NCBI GenBank assembly: GCA_026261815.1
Contig: JAMPIT010000437.1
Location: forward strand, 2,790,001 to 2,854,000
Source of the DNA: Monarcha castaneiventris obscurior
Taxonomy: Eukaryota; Chordata; Aves; Passeriformes; Monarchidae
Length of the DNA stretch: 64,000 nucleotides
Direction: 5' to 3'
Numbering within the stretch: the first letter of the stretch is position 1; each line of letters opens with the position of its first letter. Shown here in pieces: positions 23,613 to 37,100 of this stretch. Made by a program: the position numbers and the translations under genes. The notes beneath the pieces were generated by a model. It did no database searches. It had not been told where the DNA came from and saw only the letters and a program-made list of their open reading frames with translations.

Positions 23613-26227
23613 TTGCAAGCTCTTCCATGATGGGAGGCATCTGCTCATACTTCATGTGTCCTGCAGGCATCACCTTTCCAATATTGATGGAATTCTTGTC
23701 TGGCACCTTTCAATCACATCTGCCTGTTCATCACTTAGATCTTTGCTGACCCTTTGCTCCCTCTGAGGAACTTTTTAGCTGTACACGCTCCCTTTCCTTA
23801 GTTCCTGCTGCAATCACCAAGATTCAAATTGTGTTGGATTTAAAAGTCTCCATGTCATTGTAATTCCTGTGTTCTAAAAAGGGCTGGATAAAGAAAATGA
23901 AGGGCTGTTTAACAGAAACCCAGCTAAAAACACAACTTTATCCAAGCCTGTTCTTTGGAAGATCTCTGCTACTGGAGGCCTTACTCCAGAATGGGTCAAA
24001 GACATTGAACAGATTCACTTTCTCAGAACTAATTGCTGAACTGTCATCACACAACAAAACTTGATTTTTAAAGCCAAAACCCTAATCCTGACATGGAGAA
24101 ATGGAGGAACAGGTTTCCTTTTTTTCAAACTATTAGGTCTAATTAAGGAAAAAGCCCTCACGGATGAAAAGTTAATACAAAAGGCCAATGGCTGAAGAGC
24201 CTTAGAACAGAAAATCAAAATCAAGGGGGCTTAGTCAGAGAAACTGTCACTCCTTTTCAAGGGAAATTACAGCTTTTGAGATACAAATTGCTGCACAACT
24301 CCAGAAGTCTTGAATTCCAGCTCCCTGAAGGGATCAGTTGCCCCAGCTTGGTCACCACAGGGTGATTTCTGCCAATTACACACCTCTTGTTCCCTGAGCA
24401 ATCTATTTTTCTGCCCATTGTTACACCAGTGACTATTCTAAAATATTCTCAGCTGGGGCAAATAACTTCCAATTCCTCTCCCTTTCAGCTCCCCAAAAAA
24501 GATCATTAGCACCAGAGCAAAATTCCTTGAAAGATTTTTTCCTAGCTGACACAACAATTTGCAAAGACTTCTCCTTTCCCCCCTACAAACCTGCCTTTTA
24601 TTCTTATCCCTCATCATAAAAAAAGCTCATTTCCAAATTACATCACCTAAATCCCAGTCAAATGAAGCTCCTCTCAATCCCCTGCACAGTTTTGATGGAA
24701 AAATTAGAAAATGGTGGAAAAACCCCCTTTTTTTCTTGTTGAAAAACATGCACAGATGTCTTTTACCCAATATATGGATTAGATAATGTAGCTGTCAGTG
24801 ACACACTTTTTTATCAGACTTTTAAAAGCATTTCTTGCTGAAGAATAAATGTAGTTTTTCCAATCAATGTTAAAGTCTTCGTAGAGGATAAAATCCCTTC
24901 ATATACATAGTGGGGTTCAGGTGCTTTGATTTTTACAATAATCCAAGAAAAGCTCAAAATTATCACTAAAAACAAAGGGAAATCAACCAATTCTGGTGTA
25001 TTAATGAAATTATAAAACACAACTCACAGTGGGCATTATAATCAAGTGCATGGAGATGACGAGCAGCTGAACTCACTGCCATAAGTTTTTTATTTCAAAC
25101 TAATCCATAAACTGCTTTTTCAATTCTCTAAAAGCACATAAAAAATACCAACAATTCTTTTAGAGCATCCCCATCAATCCAATCAAAAATCATAGGTTGC
25201 AAATGACCACCCATAGCTGTGATACTAAAAATATCCTGTGCTATCAATCTAAAACTGGTTTTGCAGTGATGTTGGCCAGGATATTTTGCCTCATTACTTC
25301 ATGGTTCTCGTTCTGCTGCTTATTGTCCTGTCATCTTATATTTATATCATCTGGTCTCCATCTTCTGTAGCAATTAAAAATGGCATTTCTTTAACCCTGG
25401 TTTTGCTCTTTTTGTCTGGTTCTTTCCACACATTTCCATCCCTGCATTGGAATTTATTATCACCACCACTCTCTGTGCAACAACCTCTCCCATTAAAAAA
25501 ATCTTTAAATGCCAGCTTGATTTAGTCCATTCTTTGTTTTAGTTGTTTTACTATGATGGGATATGTGGCTCCAAACACAAATTCCAGCACACACTGTCAC
25601 CACCTCAGCAGAGAGGCCCCAGAAATGCTGATTTCTGGATGTGGATTCCTTTTCTCCCCAGACATGGTAAATCCTGGAGCTGCTGCAGCTTGGAAACTGT
25701 CCCAGACAGGGCACACAAGGGAGACTGGGAATCACACACTGGACTCAAACTCCCTACATTTAATGACAAAATCTTGGATATGTGAAGAAAAGTGGGGCTC
25801 AGCCAATATTATCTGGTAATGTGAAGATAACCACAGCTAAAAAGGCCTTCATGTGTCCAGAAAAGGAGCTCTTAGGTTGGATTATACTGGATTGGGACAG
25901 GAAGGATTAGTGGAGAGGAGGTGACAGTGAATTCATTATAATCTGCAATAGATATTATAAAGTGCTGCTTTGCAGGTTCCATTAATCCAAAGACCTTCCC
26001 CAAGGACTGTGTTTGCAGCTAGAAGCAACAATTTGGAGCTCAGTTGTTAGGATTGGCCTTGAACATTCCTGGGGGCCCAGTGCTGGAATTCTGCACCCCA
26101 TGGACAAGTTATCAGGAATTCAGCATGTGCTGTGTGAGGGTCACCAGTGGCTTTACCTCTGAAAGTGATTTCACTGGCAAAACATCTACATCCACCCACA
26201 TTCCTGTGAGGTGTTACTATTTTCTTT
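23613..26227. other. Unique AT-rich sequence, no gene seen
   Basis: No repeat family, exon or RNA gene was recognised. 25286-25525 encodes a hydrophobic 79-residue frame, which T-rich DNA produces readily, and I do not call it. Confidence 0.5.
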
Positions 26228-26443
26228 CATTAGGAAAAGGTTCTTCCCCCAGAGGGTGCTGGGCACTGCCCAGGCTCCCCAGGGAATGGGCACTGCCCCG
26301 AGGCTGCCAGAGCTCCAGGAGCATTGGGACAGCGCTGCCAGGGATGCCCAGGGTGGGATTTTGGGGTGTCTGTGCAGGGACAGGGGCTGGGATGATCCCT
26401 GTGAGTCCCTTCCAGCTCAGGAAATTCCATGATTCCACGATCT
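26228..26443 (+). mobile_element. CR1 LINE 3' end, plus strand
   Basis: Forward CR1 order: 'ggaaaaggttcttcccccag', 'gggtgctgggcactgccc', 'ccgaggctgccagagctcc', 'ggggtgtctgtgcaggga', 'gatgatccctgtgagtccc', then the tail 'attccatgattccacgat'. It is the same subfamily as the minus-strand copy at 6934-7163. Confidence 0.93.
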
Positions 26444-27276
26444 CTGAATGGAAGTGCTGGGAGGCAGGAAGAGGCTAATCCTCACAACCTGCTGCTGTGC
26501 CAGAGAGATGCTCTTTCCCTTTCTCATATTCCTTGCCAGGTATCTTCCTCAAACATTGGCCCAGCTCTGTCCCCCAGCCCGGAGATCTGAAATGAAATGA
26601 CAATTTGCTCCTCTCCTGGCTACTTGGAACTCAAGCAAAGATGTTTCACAGGAGAATAATGATGAGCTGGCTTCCCCGCATCCCTCTCTGTCTCAATTTT
26701 TATTTTTCTAGTGTCTCATCTGCTCTGCTGAGCTGCCAGTCCCCTCCTGGGGACCCTGTCCCTCCCTGAGAGCTCCTGGGGCTGTCTCACTGCCCCTCAG
26801 CTCTTTCCAGCTCCCAGGGCTGGGACATTCCATCAGGAAGCCAGATCTGTGGACACTTTGACTGCTCAGAAAGTGCCTCGTGGTTCTGGATCTCCTCCTT
26901 TCCCCCTGGCAGCTGGATTTGAGCTCGGAGGAGCTCCCTGCTAACGAGGGAGCTCCAGCCTCTGATCCCCTCCTTGCTTGGCTCTGGTGGCTGAATTGCC
27001 TCTGGCTCACCTCAATCAGCTCCATTTATTGCAGGGTTTTGAGTAGCTGCATATGAAAGCCTCTCTGATGGAGATATCACATGGCTTTTCTTTGCCTACA
27101 GACAATGATTTCATCTTAATAAAGGCAGATTTTGGCTCTGCCTGCTGCAATGCCGAGTGAGCTCTCCTACAAACCCCACAATGCAGCATCTTTGTGAGGG
27201 AAAAAGTACCGGACAGAATGATTTCCTTTTTCTCTCAATAATCCTGAAAATGATCCATGACTGACAAGTGGGAGCG
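26444..27276. other. Unique sequence with a GC-rich middle and a short perfect hairpin
   Basis: Between about 26700 and 27010 the DNA is relatively GC-rich. At 26930-26956 two perfect 10-bp arms (ggagctccct and agggagctcc) enclose a 7-base loop. No exon was recognised. Confidence 0.5.
26930..26956. repeat. 10-bp perfect inverted repeat, 7-base loop
   Basis: The left arm is 26930-26939 (ggagctccct), the loop 26940-26946 and the right arm 26947-26956 (agggagctcc). The arms are fully complementary. No T-run follows and no transposon end is recognisable, so the meaning is open. Confidence 0.8.
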
Positions 27277-27418
27277 AGGAGGATTTGAAGCACTTGAATT
27301 TCTTTTTCCTGGGTATTTTATATTGAAACTGAAGATGCCACTGTCACTGCAGGAAGGGTTAGAAGAGCATTTAAAGGGTTAAGACCTTCATATGCCTGAG
27401 GACACTTTTAAGCCCTGA
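27277..27418 (+). repeat. Dispersed direct duplication, copy 1
   Basis: The block starts 'aggaggatttgaagcac' and ends 'ttttaagccctga'. It recurs in the same orientation at 28044-28183, about 767 bp downstream. By hand alignment I count about a dozen differences, including one 1-base gap. It has no terminal inverted repeats, tail or obvious target duplication. It could be an old local duplication or two copies of a short repeat family. Confidence 0.85.
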
Positions 27419-28043
27419 TTTTCTGTACTGCTCTGTCCTATCAGGTTTCTTTCTCCCTCTGGTGAAAATAGTAACTTATATAATTGCCTAATTCATATAA
27501 CTTTGCAAGGCAACAAAGGGAATGTAAAAGCTCCTCGGAACCACCAGCATTACGTAAAAACACACATAAATCAAATAAACACCTCCAACACCCAAAGTGA
27601 CACGCAGCCACATCGAATTCCTGCCCTGCAAACTGCTCAGCCCACGAAACAGAGCAGAAATGCAGAGCACAAGGCAAAAATGTGCCAGTCAGCCTCTTTA
27701 GGAGGCTGTGCATGCCCTGGCAGGGGCTGCTTTGCATTAGTGCCCCTCAGTTCTCTGACTGATTTGTTCCTTAGGTGTAACAGCTGCCCACAGGTTGTAC
27801 CTACAAGGGTGAATCGAGTGTGACACGAAGCCAGAACATTGTGGTGCGTTGCTTCTTGCACTAATAAATATTTAAGCATAAAGTCTAAGTGCTCGTTCTG
27901 CAGCGCCCTATCCTTCTCTGCTGCAAGAGGCAAAAAATAAAAAGCAACTGGCAAATTGCTGCCCATAATGGAAAATTTAAAAAAAAAAAAGTTGGTAAGC
28001 TTGTGGTAATGGATCCCATATTTAAAATTGATTTGTGTTTCTT
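27419..28043. other. Unique sequence between the two copies of the 142-bp duplication
   Basis: AT-rich DNA with an A run at 27979-27990. No gene was recognised. Frames on both strands at 27441-27966 lack any domain. Confidence 0.5.
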
Positions 28044-28183
28044 AGGAGGATTTGAAGCACTTGAATTTCTTTTTCCGGCATATTTTATATTGAAACTGTG
28101 GATGCCACTGTCACTGCAGGAAGGGTTATGAGAGCATTAAAGGGTTAAGATCTTCACATTCCTGAGGACACTTATAAGCCCTA
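28044..28183 (+). repeat. Dispersed direct duplication, copy 2
   Basis: Partner of 27277-27418. Conserved blocks include 'gaagcacttgaatttctttt', 'gatgccactgtcactgcag' and 'ctgaggacactt'. Directly after it, 'ccctaaaattccac' is itself repeated (about 28179 and 28206). Confidence 0.85.
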
Positions 28184-31100
28184 AAATTCCACCTAAATCC
28201 TAAAACCCTAAAATTCCACTGCTGTTTTTTGCTTTTTGTTTTAATTCTAACAGCCAGCCCTGTCCCTCCATGCAGGTCAGCCCTGAATGGGGACACTTCA
28301 AGGCTCTTTCCTTCATGGAATTTTTTCTAGGAAGAAGAAGAAAAACATCTCAGCCACTCAAGGTTGGAGCATCCTTCTCCCCTCTTCCCCATTTTAGTGT
28401 TGAGTGAGAGATTTACCCACCTCAAACCCCAGTGATGCCCGACACCAAAATACCCTGGCTCCAAAGAGCATTCCCTGAGCCCACAGGCAGCTCCAGAATT
28501 CTGGGATAAGCAATCCCAGCTTTACCAGGAACTCTGCAAATAATATTTGTACATCTCCCAGGACAAACAAACACGGGCAGGAAGCATTTACGGACCCAGG
28601 CAGTGTTAATTGCTTCTGGGAGTGTCTGGAGATGAATCTACCTGAAAATATTTGAGGGTTTTGATGAAAACTCATATATTGTGGCACACAGACAACAAGG
28701 CAAACATTCCCCTCATTTCCTTGCTGGATTTTGAAATTAAAAAGGAAAAGAGCCACATCTGTGCTCAGGAGTCGATTTCCAACTCCTCATCCAGCTGTGT
28801 TGGCTTCCATGGCTGGATTTATGGATTAAGGAGAGTAAATCCTAAATTTGGGGTTTACTCCTAGAACCTCGAGTGTTGCTCCTCCTGGAGTATTTATTGC
28901 TTGGAAATTGGGAATTTGTGAGGAAAAAAAGGGGAGGGAGGGGGATTAACTCAATATTTTTTTTCTAGGATCACCCTCCAGCCTCAGGTCTCCAATGAGA
29001 TTTGGCTTCTGGGGATGTTTTTCTCTGAGTTATGGTAAAGTCTGTGGTGTAAAAGTTGTTTGACTTGCTGGGAATATTCTTTCCTTTCTATGAGAAGAGC
29101 CTCTCAATCAGAGAATAAAATTCCAAAATAGGGTTTTATGTGGCAATATATTTACTGATAAAAAAAGAAGTAAAATAAAGTAAAGCAATGACTTTCCACT
29201 GGTTTTACCCGTATTTATTTTATGTGTCAGGAAATTTTCACTGCTTCAGTGGGAGCTGGAGTTATCTCTGGCCTCACTATAAGTTTTACTTCTATTATTG
29301 TGAAATACCCAGTTTTTCCTAACTGGTAAAAGCAAATTAACAAATATAAATTCACTTTCTTTTTCCTGGATGCTGGTGTGGTGTTAGCTTGGGGAAAGCT
29401 GGAAAATGCTGCTATCAGGATTCTGTGGAGAAAAAAACCAACATTTAAAAATCATAGTTTGTGTTTTATGATCTATGAATCCATTCCCTTTCATTGTAAA
29501 CTAGGAGGGAATTTTCACTGGGATCCTAGAAACAAACTGGAAACAAGATGGAACAGAGTCAAAGTGACTTTTTGGACACTGTGATCTTTATTTTGGATAA
29601 TTAATGTGCAGACTGGAAGAAGGCAATGAAGCATGGCCTGGAAACGTATTCCCCAGAAATATATATTCTAAATAAATGTCAATTCCTCTTAACAGAATGC
29701 ACAGCTGACTTTCTAAATATCTTTGTCCCATTAGGTTTATTTTGCTAATTTCAGTTCACCCCTGAGAATTTTCCCTACATTTTTGGTGGGAATTACCTAA
29801 AATCTTGTAAATATTGTGTTTCTTTTACACTGTGTTTCATCCTGGAACATTTGGGGCTGTGATTTGTGGGGCAAATCAGAAAAGATTCTGATCCAGCCTC
29901 AGTCAATGCAGAAGTCTCTGTTTTCTGTTTTCTTGCATCCTGGCCCAGGACTTTGAAACTGGAATTTCATGAGCAAATATTGGATTGAATTTGGTGAATC
30001 CATGAAGTGGATTTTTGCCACTGAAGGGTTGTCATTGTGGAGGGTGATTTAAGGGCTTCAAATGTTGCTCTCACCCTCAGTGTTATGAAATTCATCTGTC
30101 CATGCTCCCAAAATCCCTTCCAGCTGTTTCAAAAAAGCATTTATTACATCTGCAGCAAGGTTGGTTTTGCTCCACAGGAGATATCAGAAGAAATCCCATG
30201 GAATCGGTGAGAACAAGTGTGGATCTCAGCACTGGAGCTGAATTTTTAAGGATAAACTGTAAAAAATGCTGGGAGCACAAATTTTCTTCCTCATTCCTCA
30301 CGTTTCTGCATCTGAAGAAATCCAAGTAAACGTAAAAGGGCTCAGCAGTGAGCCTATGCCTGGCACATTTTGAATGTGGGTTAAGAAGACCAAAAAAAAA
30401 GACAAAATAATTGTTATGCCTCACAAGACACCCTCAGAGTCAACAGTCCGTGAGGAAGTAATTTATGTCGACATATCAACCTTGCAAATCATCAACGTCC
30501 TCTTTAAACAAAATGAACAATATTTCTCCTAAATTTCCCTCAGATGGGAATGACTGATCCCCAAGAAAATGCAAAAGGACCTTGAAATGAAAGGCTGCTG
30601 CAGTGGCTTGCAGGGACACGCTCCTCCCAAGTTTCCAGCACAATTATATGCTTATTACTTCGGAAGAGTTCGAAAACAAGCAAGCTGCAGCTTTTAATGA
30701 AGCTTTCATAGCAGTGAGAACTATGAAAAAGCATTTAAAGCAGCTCATCTCCTCCTCTATTCACGCTCTCTTTCATTTCCAGAGGCAGTTGTGAGGAGAA
30801 ATTGGATGCCATCCAGTTTGGGTTTATAAGGAAGCAGAAAAGGAGATAATGGCGGAAGTTTGTGCTTTCTTCCCCCATGTAAATTTGATCATCTTCAACG
30901 TTTGATCAGATTTTGAGGAACACGAGACAAAAAAACCCCAGCAGATATTTCCAATCATGCATTTTAAAAACCTCAAAAGAGCTTTGCAGAGCCTCACCGT
31001 ATCCAGAGCTGCTTCAGACTTTTCTCTTTTATTATTTTGGGGGAAGATGTAGAACATAACCAGTTACTTAGGCCTGGCATCCGATTATAAAATCCTGACT

Positions 31101-33379
31101 CAGAGCATCTCAAAGTTGTGCTTACAATGCACAGACATACATCCAGCCCTTTGTACTGTCATGCTGCCTCCCTAACAAGCCAGAAATATGTCTGTGAGTG
31201 GAGAAGACATTCCAGGATCAGAGGAGCAGTCACTTAACAATGCATCATTGAGACTGATCCCTTTGTCAGCCCACAAAAGCTAGATGTGACCCCAAAGGAG
31301 ACATCTTTTTTTTTGTGGGGGATGCAATTTTCTTACGCTTTTATGGCGCTATTTTTATTCCCAGCATTATTCACCGTTCCCTAATTAGGGAGGATGACAT
31401 TGGTGCACTGGTTTTTATTCCAGTTTGGGTGCACACAGGTGTGTTTGTGCAATAAGTTGGAATAATATTCCTTTTCCTTCCTGTTTTTCTGTACAGAGTT
31501 CAGTGGGCCACAATATTTTTCTGTGAGTCTGCTCTAATGCTGTGATCTCACACATGAACTCGAAAAGATGAGGCTGAACAGTCTGTTCATTTGTTTTTCT
31601 GTTTAAAAGAGCTCATTTGAAACTTGGCAGCCAAAGCTGATTTCAGGTTTTATTTCTAAAAGCGCACATGACCCTTTAAGTGAAAATAGTAACAAGTGTT
31701 GACTTTGCAAAATGTCCAAACTCAGGTCTCTGAATTCAGGATCTCACCTCCCCCTTTGGTGCTCCTGGCTTTGTGTGCCAACACAGAACACAAATCTCCA
31801 ATCTGGGAAAAATGAAGCCATTGCTTTGTAGGTGCCTAAAACCTGACCAAGGGGATTTAACCTTACAAAGGATTTGCTTGTTGCTTTGTTTGCTCTCATA
31901 AGAATTGCTGTTCACAGCAGAGTATAAAACCTACACATAAAAAGACCAAAAGATAAGATATTTCTGGGTTCCCAACAAGTTTCTGGACAACTGTGAAAAA
32001 AGGCATTTGGTGCAGGAAGGCATTGACACCAGAGGGTACAAACTGCCCCAAACCTTTATTTTCCAGACCTTGGAGAGTCACAATGGCATTTTGAGGGATG
32101 TTGTTAATCAATTCCCTGCTCACTTGACAGACCCAGCACAGCCCTAAATGTCAACTGTGGGGCAGTGATTCCTGTATTTGTTTGTTTGTTTTTCTGTCCA
32201 TATTTCACTGCTCAGAAGCCAACGAGGGGATTTTACAGCAGGGCTGGTGAAGTTCTGCAACTACAGCCCAGCTGTAAAACACTCAGTAGAGCTTTCTCCT
32301 TTTCACTTCCAGGCAATGAGTTTTGGTCCTGCCAGTCAAACCCACCTCAGAGAAAGAGGAAGAAAGGAAGAGAGAGATGACTGCTCAGTGAATCTCAGAA
32401 GAATTATGGAGTTGTACAGCCCCTGAAGGATTTTGGGCAGTTTTATATTGCCCGGCTCAGCTCACATTTATTTTGTCTGTCTCGGTGTCTGAGCTATGTG
32501 CTGGGTGGAGAAAACTTCCTCTGCTGACTGATGGATCTGAGCAATCTGGTGTGGATCTGGCTGGGTGAAACAGAAAAGAGAGTTTTTAGTTGCACAGAAG
32601 GCCAAAATCTGTATTATATTATATATTTATTTTATTATGTTATAGTGCATTAAACACAAGAAAGAACTAGAGAGTGTGAAAAAATAGTTTTTACACAGAG
32701 AAAAAACAAAGAGTCAGTAAAGTGTTAGGAATTTTTAACAGTAAAATGCTTCCATATAAACTTAGTTATGTTCAACTTCTTGAATCTGAGGAGGAATAAC
32801 TGCAGCAATCCGGAAATTTGTGCTGCGTATGTAACTCCCTTCTAGATAAAAACATAAACACATTTTAAATCAGAGTAATTATCCCATTGTGCTGGGCTCT
32901 GACTATGTGAGACACTCAAAAAATCTCCCAAGAACCTGGAGATCTCTGAGGAAGTGTTCTGCCAGTGAAGATTTATCCCCAGTTTCACCTGATAAGATTT
33001 TTTGTCTTGTTCTGAGCAGTGTAATTTGCCCTCCTCAGCACGCTGCCTTGCATTCACATTTGTAGAGAAGAACTGGATTGATTATCTTCAGGCTTCCTGC
33101 CACTGAACTCGGCAAATTAGCTGCTCATGATTCCAGCAAATGACTGCTCTTTTTTCTTTTTTCCTGGTGCTCCCGGAGAAATTGAACTGCAAAGCTTTGG
33201 CTGGGCAGCCGAGAACTTGTTCAGGAACTCCCCAAAGAGGAAGAAGTTGGAGAGCTGCTCTTAGAATCAGTCAAGAGGTACAGCAAAATGTGGGATGGTT
33301 CTGGTGTCCCAGAGAATCCAAGGAAATCGAGCTCTGTTTCTCTTGGTGCCTTTTCTGCAGAGTGAAATCAAGTGCTGTG
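28184..33379. other. Unique AT-rich sequence, no gene seen; candidate regulatory patches
   Basis: A long repeat-poor stretch. Around 30420-30530 and 30590-30800 the sequence has little low-complexity content and several TAAT/ATTA cores. The latter also reads as a 63-residue frame without a known family. 32610-32645 is a simple A/T patch. I see no defensible exon. Confidence 0.45.
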
Positions 33380-34190
33380 TGTCACATTCAGAGAATCACG
33401 GGTGGTTTGGGGTGGAAGGGACCTTAAATCCCTTTATGGGGACTCCACCACTGCCCTGAGCAGCCAGGCCAGGACTGGACAACCCTTTCTATTAATAATT
33501 TTTCCCTAATATCCACCCTGAGCCTGCCCTGGCCCAGCCTGAGGCCGTTCCCTCTCCTCCTGTCCCTGTTCCCTGGGATAAGATCCCAAATCCCCCCGGC
33601 TGCCCCCTCCTGTCAGGGACTTGTGCAGAGCCACAAGGTCCCCCCTGAGCCTCCTTTTCTCCAGCCTGAGCCCCTTTCCCAGCTCCCTCAGGAATTCTCC
33701 AGCCCCTTCCCAGCTCCCTCAGGGATTCTCCAGCCCCTTCCCCAGCTCCCTCAGGGATTCTCCAGCCCTTTCCCAGCTCCCTCAGGGATTCTCCAGCCCC
33801 TTCCCAGCTCCGCTCCCTTCCCCAGACTCGCTCCAGCCCCTCAGGGTGTGAGGGGAAAATAAAAAAGTGGGAGAAAACATGAGGGGAAAAGAAAGTGAGG
33901 GAAGTTTGGGGAAGGCTCTGCTGCAGAGCTTTTCCCTTCTGGATCCTCCTTTTCTCCAGGCTGAGCCCCTTTCCCAGCTCCCTCAGCCTCTCCTGGGGCT
34001 CCAGCCCCTTCCCTGGACATTCTCCAGCCCCTCAAAGTCCTTCTTGTTGTGAGGGGCCCAAACTGACCCCAGGACTGGGGGTGTGACCCCAGCAGTTCCC
34101 AGTGCAGGGGGATTTCAGTGCCCTGGTCCTGCTGGACACATCTCTGCAGGTACAAGCAGGATGCTGCTCCTTGTGTGACCCCAGAGCAAA
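33380..34190 (-). mobile_element. CR1 LINE, long 3' fragment with internal duplication
   Basis: Reverse-complement CR1 from the tail side ('agagaatcacgggtggtttg', 'ggaagggaccttaaatccc') through 'ttccctaatatccaccctg', 'tgaggccgttccctctcctc', 'ccccctgagcctccttttc' to 'gggcccaaactgaccccagg' and 'cacatctctgcaggtac'. It is the longest CR1 copy here. The block 'cctccttttctccag' to 'ccagctccctcag' occurs twice (about 33651 and 33946), separated by an unrelated A/G-rich segment at about 33845-33940. The first occurrence is further expanded into 31-bp tandem units. No reverse transcriptase frame survives. Confidence 0.9.
33680..33808. repeat. 31-bp tandem repeat inside CR1, about four units
   Basis: The unit is 'cagctccctcagggattctc' plus 'cagccccttcc'. 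Units differ by single bases (ggaatt versus ggattt-type changes, one C insertion, one T for C). The source unit is ordinary CR1 sequence, so the array arose after insertion or in the parent element. Confidence 0.88.
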
Positions 34191-37100
34191 TCCAGCCTCT
34201 AGAAATCAGGGTTTAAGCTGAACTTCACTCCATGAAGCCTCTATTTCTGGTTTTTTGTGTGGGTGTTTGGGTTTGTGTTTTGGTTTTTTGGATTTTCCTT
34301 GTGTCCACCCACAGTCAGTGCCAGGAGTGAAGCATCTCACAAAGCCACGAAGCATCTCCGGTCTCAGCTCAGCTCTCCAGCTGTGGGATCTGGGACAAAT
34401 CACTTTAATTTCATCTCCTGGTTTTCTTTTCACCTTAACAATGCACTTTCTGCCACTCGGGAGAAACTGCTCATTTCCTGTGGCCATTGCATGGACTTTG
34501 CAACACGAATGAGAAATGATAATCCATCATCAGCAACTGCGCTCTCTGCCAAAAATAAAAGAAAAGTAGAAGGAAAAAAAAAGGAAAAAAAAGCCAATTC
34601 CAAACTGGGAGGAGCTGTGATTCTTCAAGGAGTAAAGACATCTTTCAGTTTTGAGAATATTCTGCTGTGGTGTCACCAGCTGAGCTAAAACTGCTGCAGC
34701 TGGAAGGTGCTGAGAGCAGGACAGACGTGGCCTTGCTGACACAGGGTCCTTGATGGGAGTGCATTTGAGGGAAAAATCACACTTTTCAGGAAAAATAAGG
34801 TTTGAAATGCTGCAGGGAGAAGGAAAATCCTGGGGTCAGCCACTCTCCAGGGTGCTGAGAGAGAGAGCATTCATGGCTCTGGGCACTCACTCGAGGTTTA
34901 TTTAAAAAAAAAAAGTTTAACGAGTCCAGATTCACCATTTCTTTTCCCTCTGACCATTCATTTTTCCTAAAAAATCCCCTTCTCTGGATATAAATCTGTC
35001 AGCTGGGTTTCTTAGGCGCTGAAGGAGGAGAATGAAGCTTTGTGAGCTCTGTGAGATCCCTTGGTGTGGTGGCACCCAGCTCCACCCAGAGAAATTCAAC
35101 CATTTCCCTCTCATTTCTCCTCAATCTCAGTAATTCCAACCCCCTCTTCTTCCTTTGTCTTTTAAATGTTATTTGTATCATTTTATCCTCCCCGTTCATT
35201 TTTTTCCCCCCTTCCATAAAACCCAATAAAATATTAATGTGGCATAACAAATCTGTCTGTGCTGGGAGTCTCTGGGAACTATTGATGAAGCCATGAATAA
35301 ATTATGAATCTTGATTTTGCTTGTGGTATATCAGATTTCACGTGTTTATTACATTTTCTGTGAAGTAAGCTCATCCAACAGAGGTTTTGGTGTTGTTTGC
35401 CTGCTTTTATTTTAGGTAGCCCTTGATTTACTAACCTTTGGAAAAGGTAATGTCTGATGTAGTGTAACTTAAAATATGAAAATTCCATTTGGATCAATTT
35501 TTGTGGTTTTTGTTGTCCAGAAAAGAAAAAAAAAACAAAAAAAACCAACCCAACCCTCTGCTTATCCCAGAAAAAAATAAAAAGACAAATGTCTTTTTTT
35601 TCTTTATGCTGTTGAGCTGCATCTTCCAATACCACCTTGGCCTAAGGAAAAAACTTGCAAATGTGATGAGTGGTGCTCATTGTAAAAAAAAAGAAAAACC
35701 CCCAAACTTTGTGTATTGTAAAGTAATTCTATTTTCTTTGGGAAATATGTCTCTCTTTAGCAATCTTAATCAAGATTTTTATTCCAATTATGGACTAATT
35801 TGAAGGTTTAAATGTGGGTTGATATTTTTGAAATTATAAATATACGTTAATTTTTTTTTTTTTTTTTTTTGAGTGGGATTGATGGCAAAATAAATCTGAA
35901 GTAGTTTTTCTGGAGATGTCTGCACTGCTGTGAGTTTTCCTGCTTTACTGACAAAGGATCTGCTCATTTGGGCACCTTACTCCTGAAATAATCTAATCAC
36001 AGATGGGGTTTTTTATAACATGGATTTTCCAACAATCCATTTAAGGGAGGCAAAAGAGAGCTTGGAGTTAAAGCTCTGAAACAAAGAATTCCTGATGTAC
36101 AGCTGTCACTTCCAGGCTGATAACAAGCAGAGCTGCTGGCAGAAACCAGGAAATCCCTGCCTATTTATGATTTTTCACTTGTCCCTATGGGGCACACGGT
36201 GTTCAGAGCATAAAATTCCCTGCTCCAGAAATGCAGGTGAAAATGCTTATAAGCTGAACCTCAGGAACTGAGTTGGGAGAATAAAATCTCCTCTTTTAGA
36301 AAGAGTGTGTTCTGTATTTAGAACAATGTGCAGATAGGAAAGAATAAGGAAGATGCCTGGGAATCCTTCAAAATTAATCTAGATGTTACATTATGACACA
36401 ATGTTAACATTTGAAAACTTGTAAAATGCATTCTGAAAGATCTTTTCAAATTTGATAGCTGCAGATATCATTATGATAGCTTCATAATTTTAATTTAGGC
36501 CTATTTCTTGTTAAATATTCCTCAGGTGAACTCTGTCTTATGCTTAAAATGACGTGAAGTCCAAAAGCTCTGCAAAGGGCACCCAAAGAGGAGCCAACAA
36601 AAAGGGAACTGAAATCCAGGAGGGGAAAGGTGAGGAAATCTGACTGTCAGGTAACGTCACCTCGTAAAAGTCCTCTAAACCCACAAGGTCAAGCAGAGCT
36701 GTAAGGGAAAATTCAGTGTTTGGCTCACGGTCCTTTCAGTACATTAATAATTATTATTAGGGATTAATGAGAGTGGACAAACACCACGGTGTGAGGGCAA
36801 GGCAGGACAGAGGACTTTGGTGTTTTCTTCTTTGTTTTCAGCACAGCTCACCTGCACAACTCATCCAAAGAAGTGTTTTCCCTTCATGTATTCCAGCAAT
36901 TCAGTCCCTTGAAATACAAATCAGATGATTAATAATTAGGAACAAATAGCCAGCCCTAATTTTCCATGAGTGGTTCCTGTTTCAGGCGTGCAGTGTGGCT
37001 CCTGTGGGTCTGGATTACCTCTCCCACCACCTCCCAGATCTTTAGCATTACAGGTTGTAATGAGTAAAGCATTGAACAGTTCTCTTAGAACTAACTGTGT

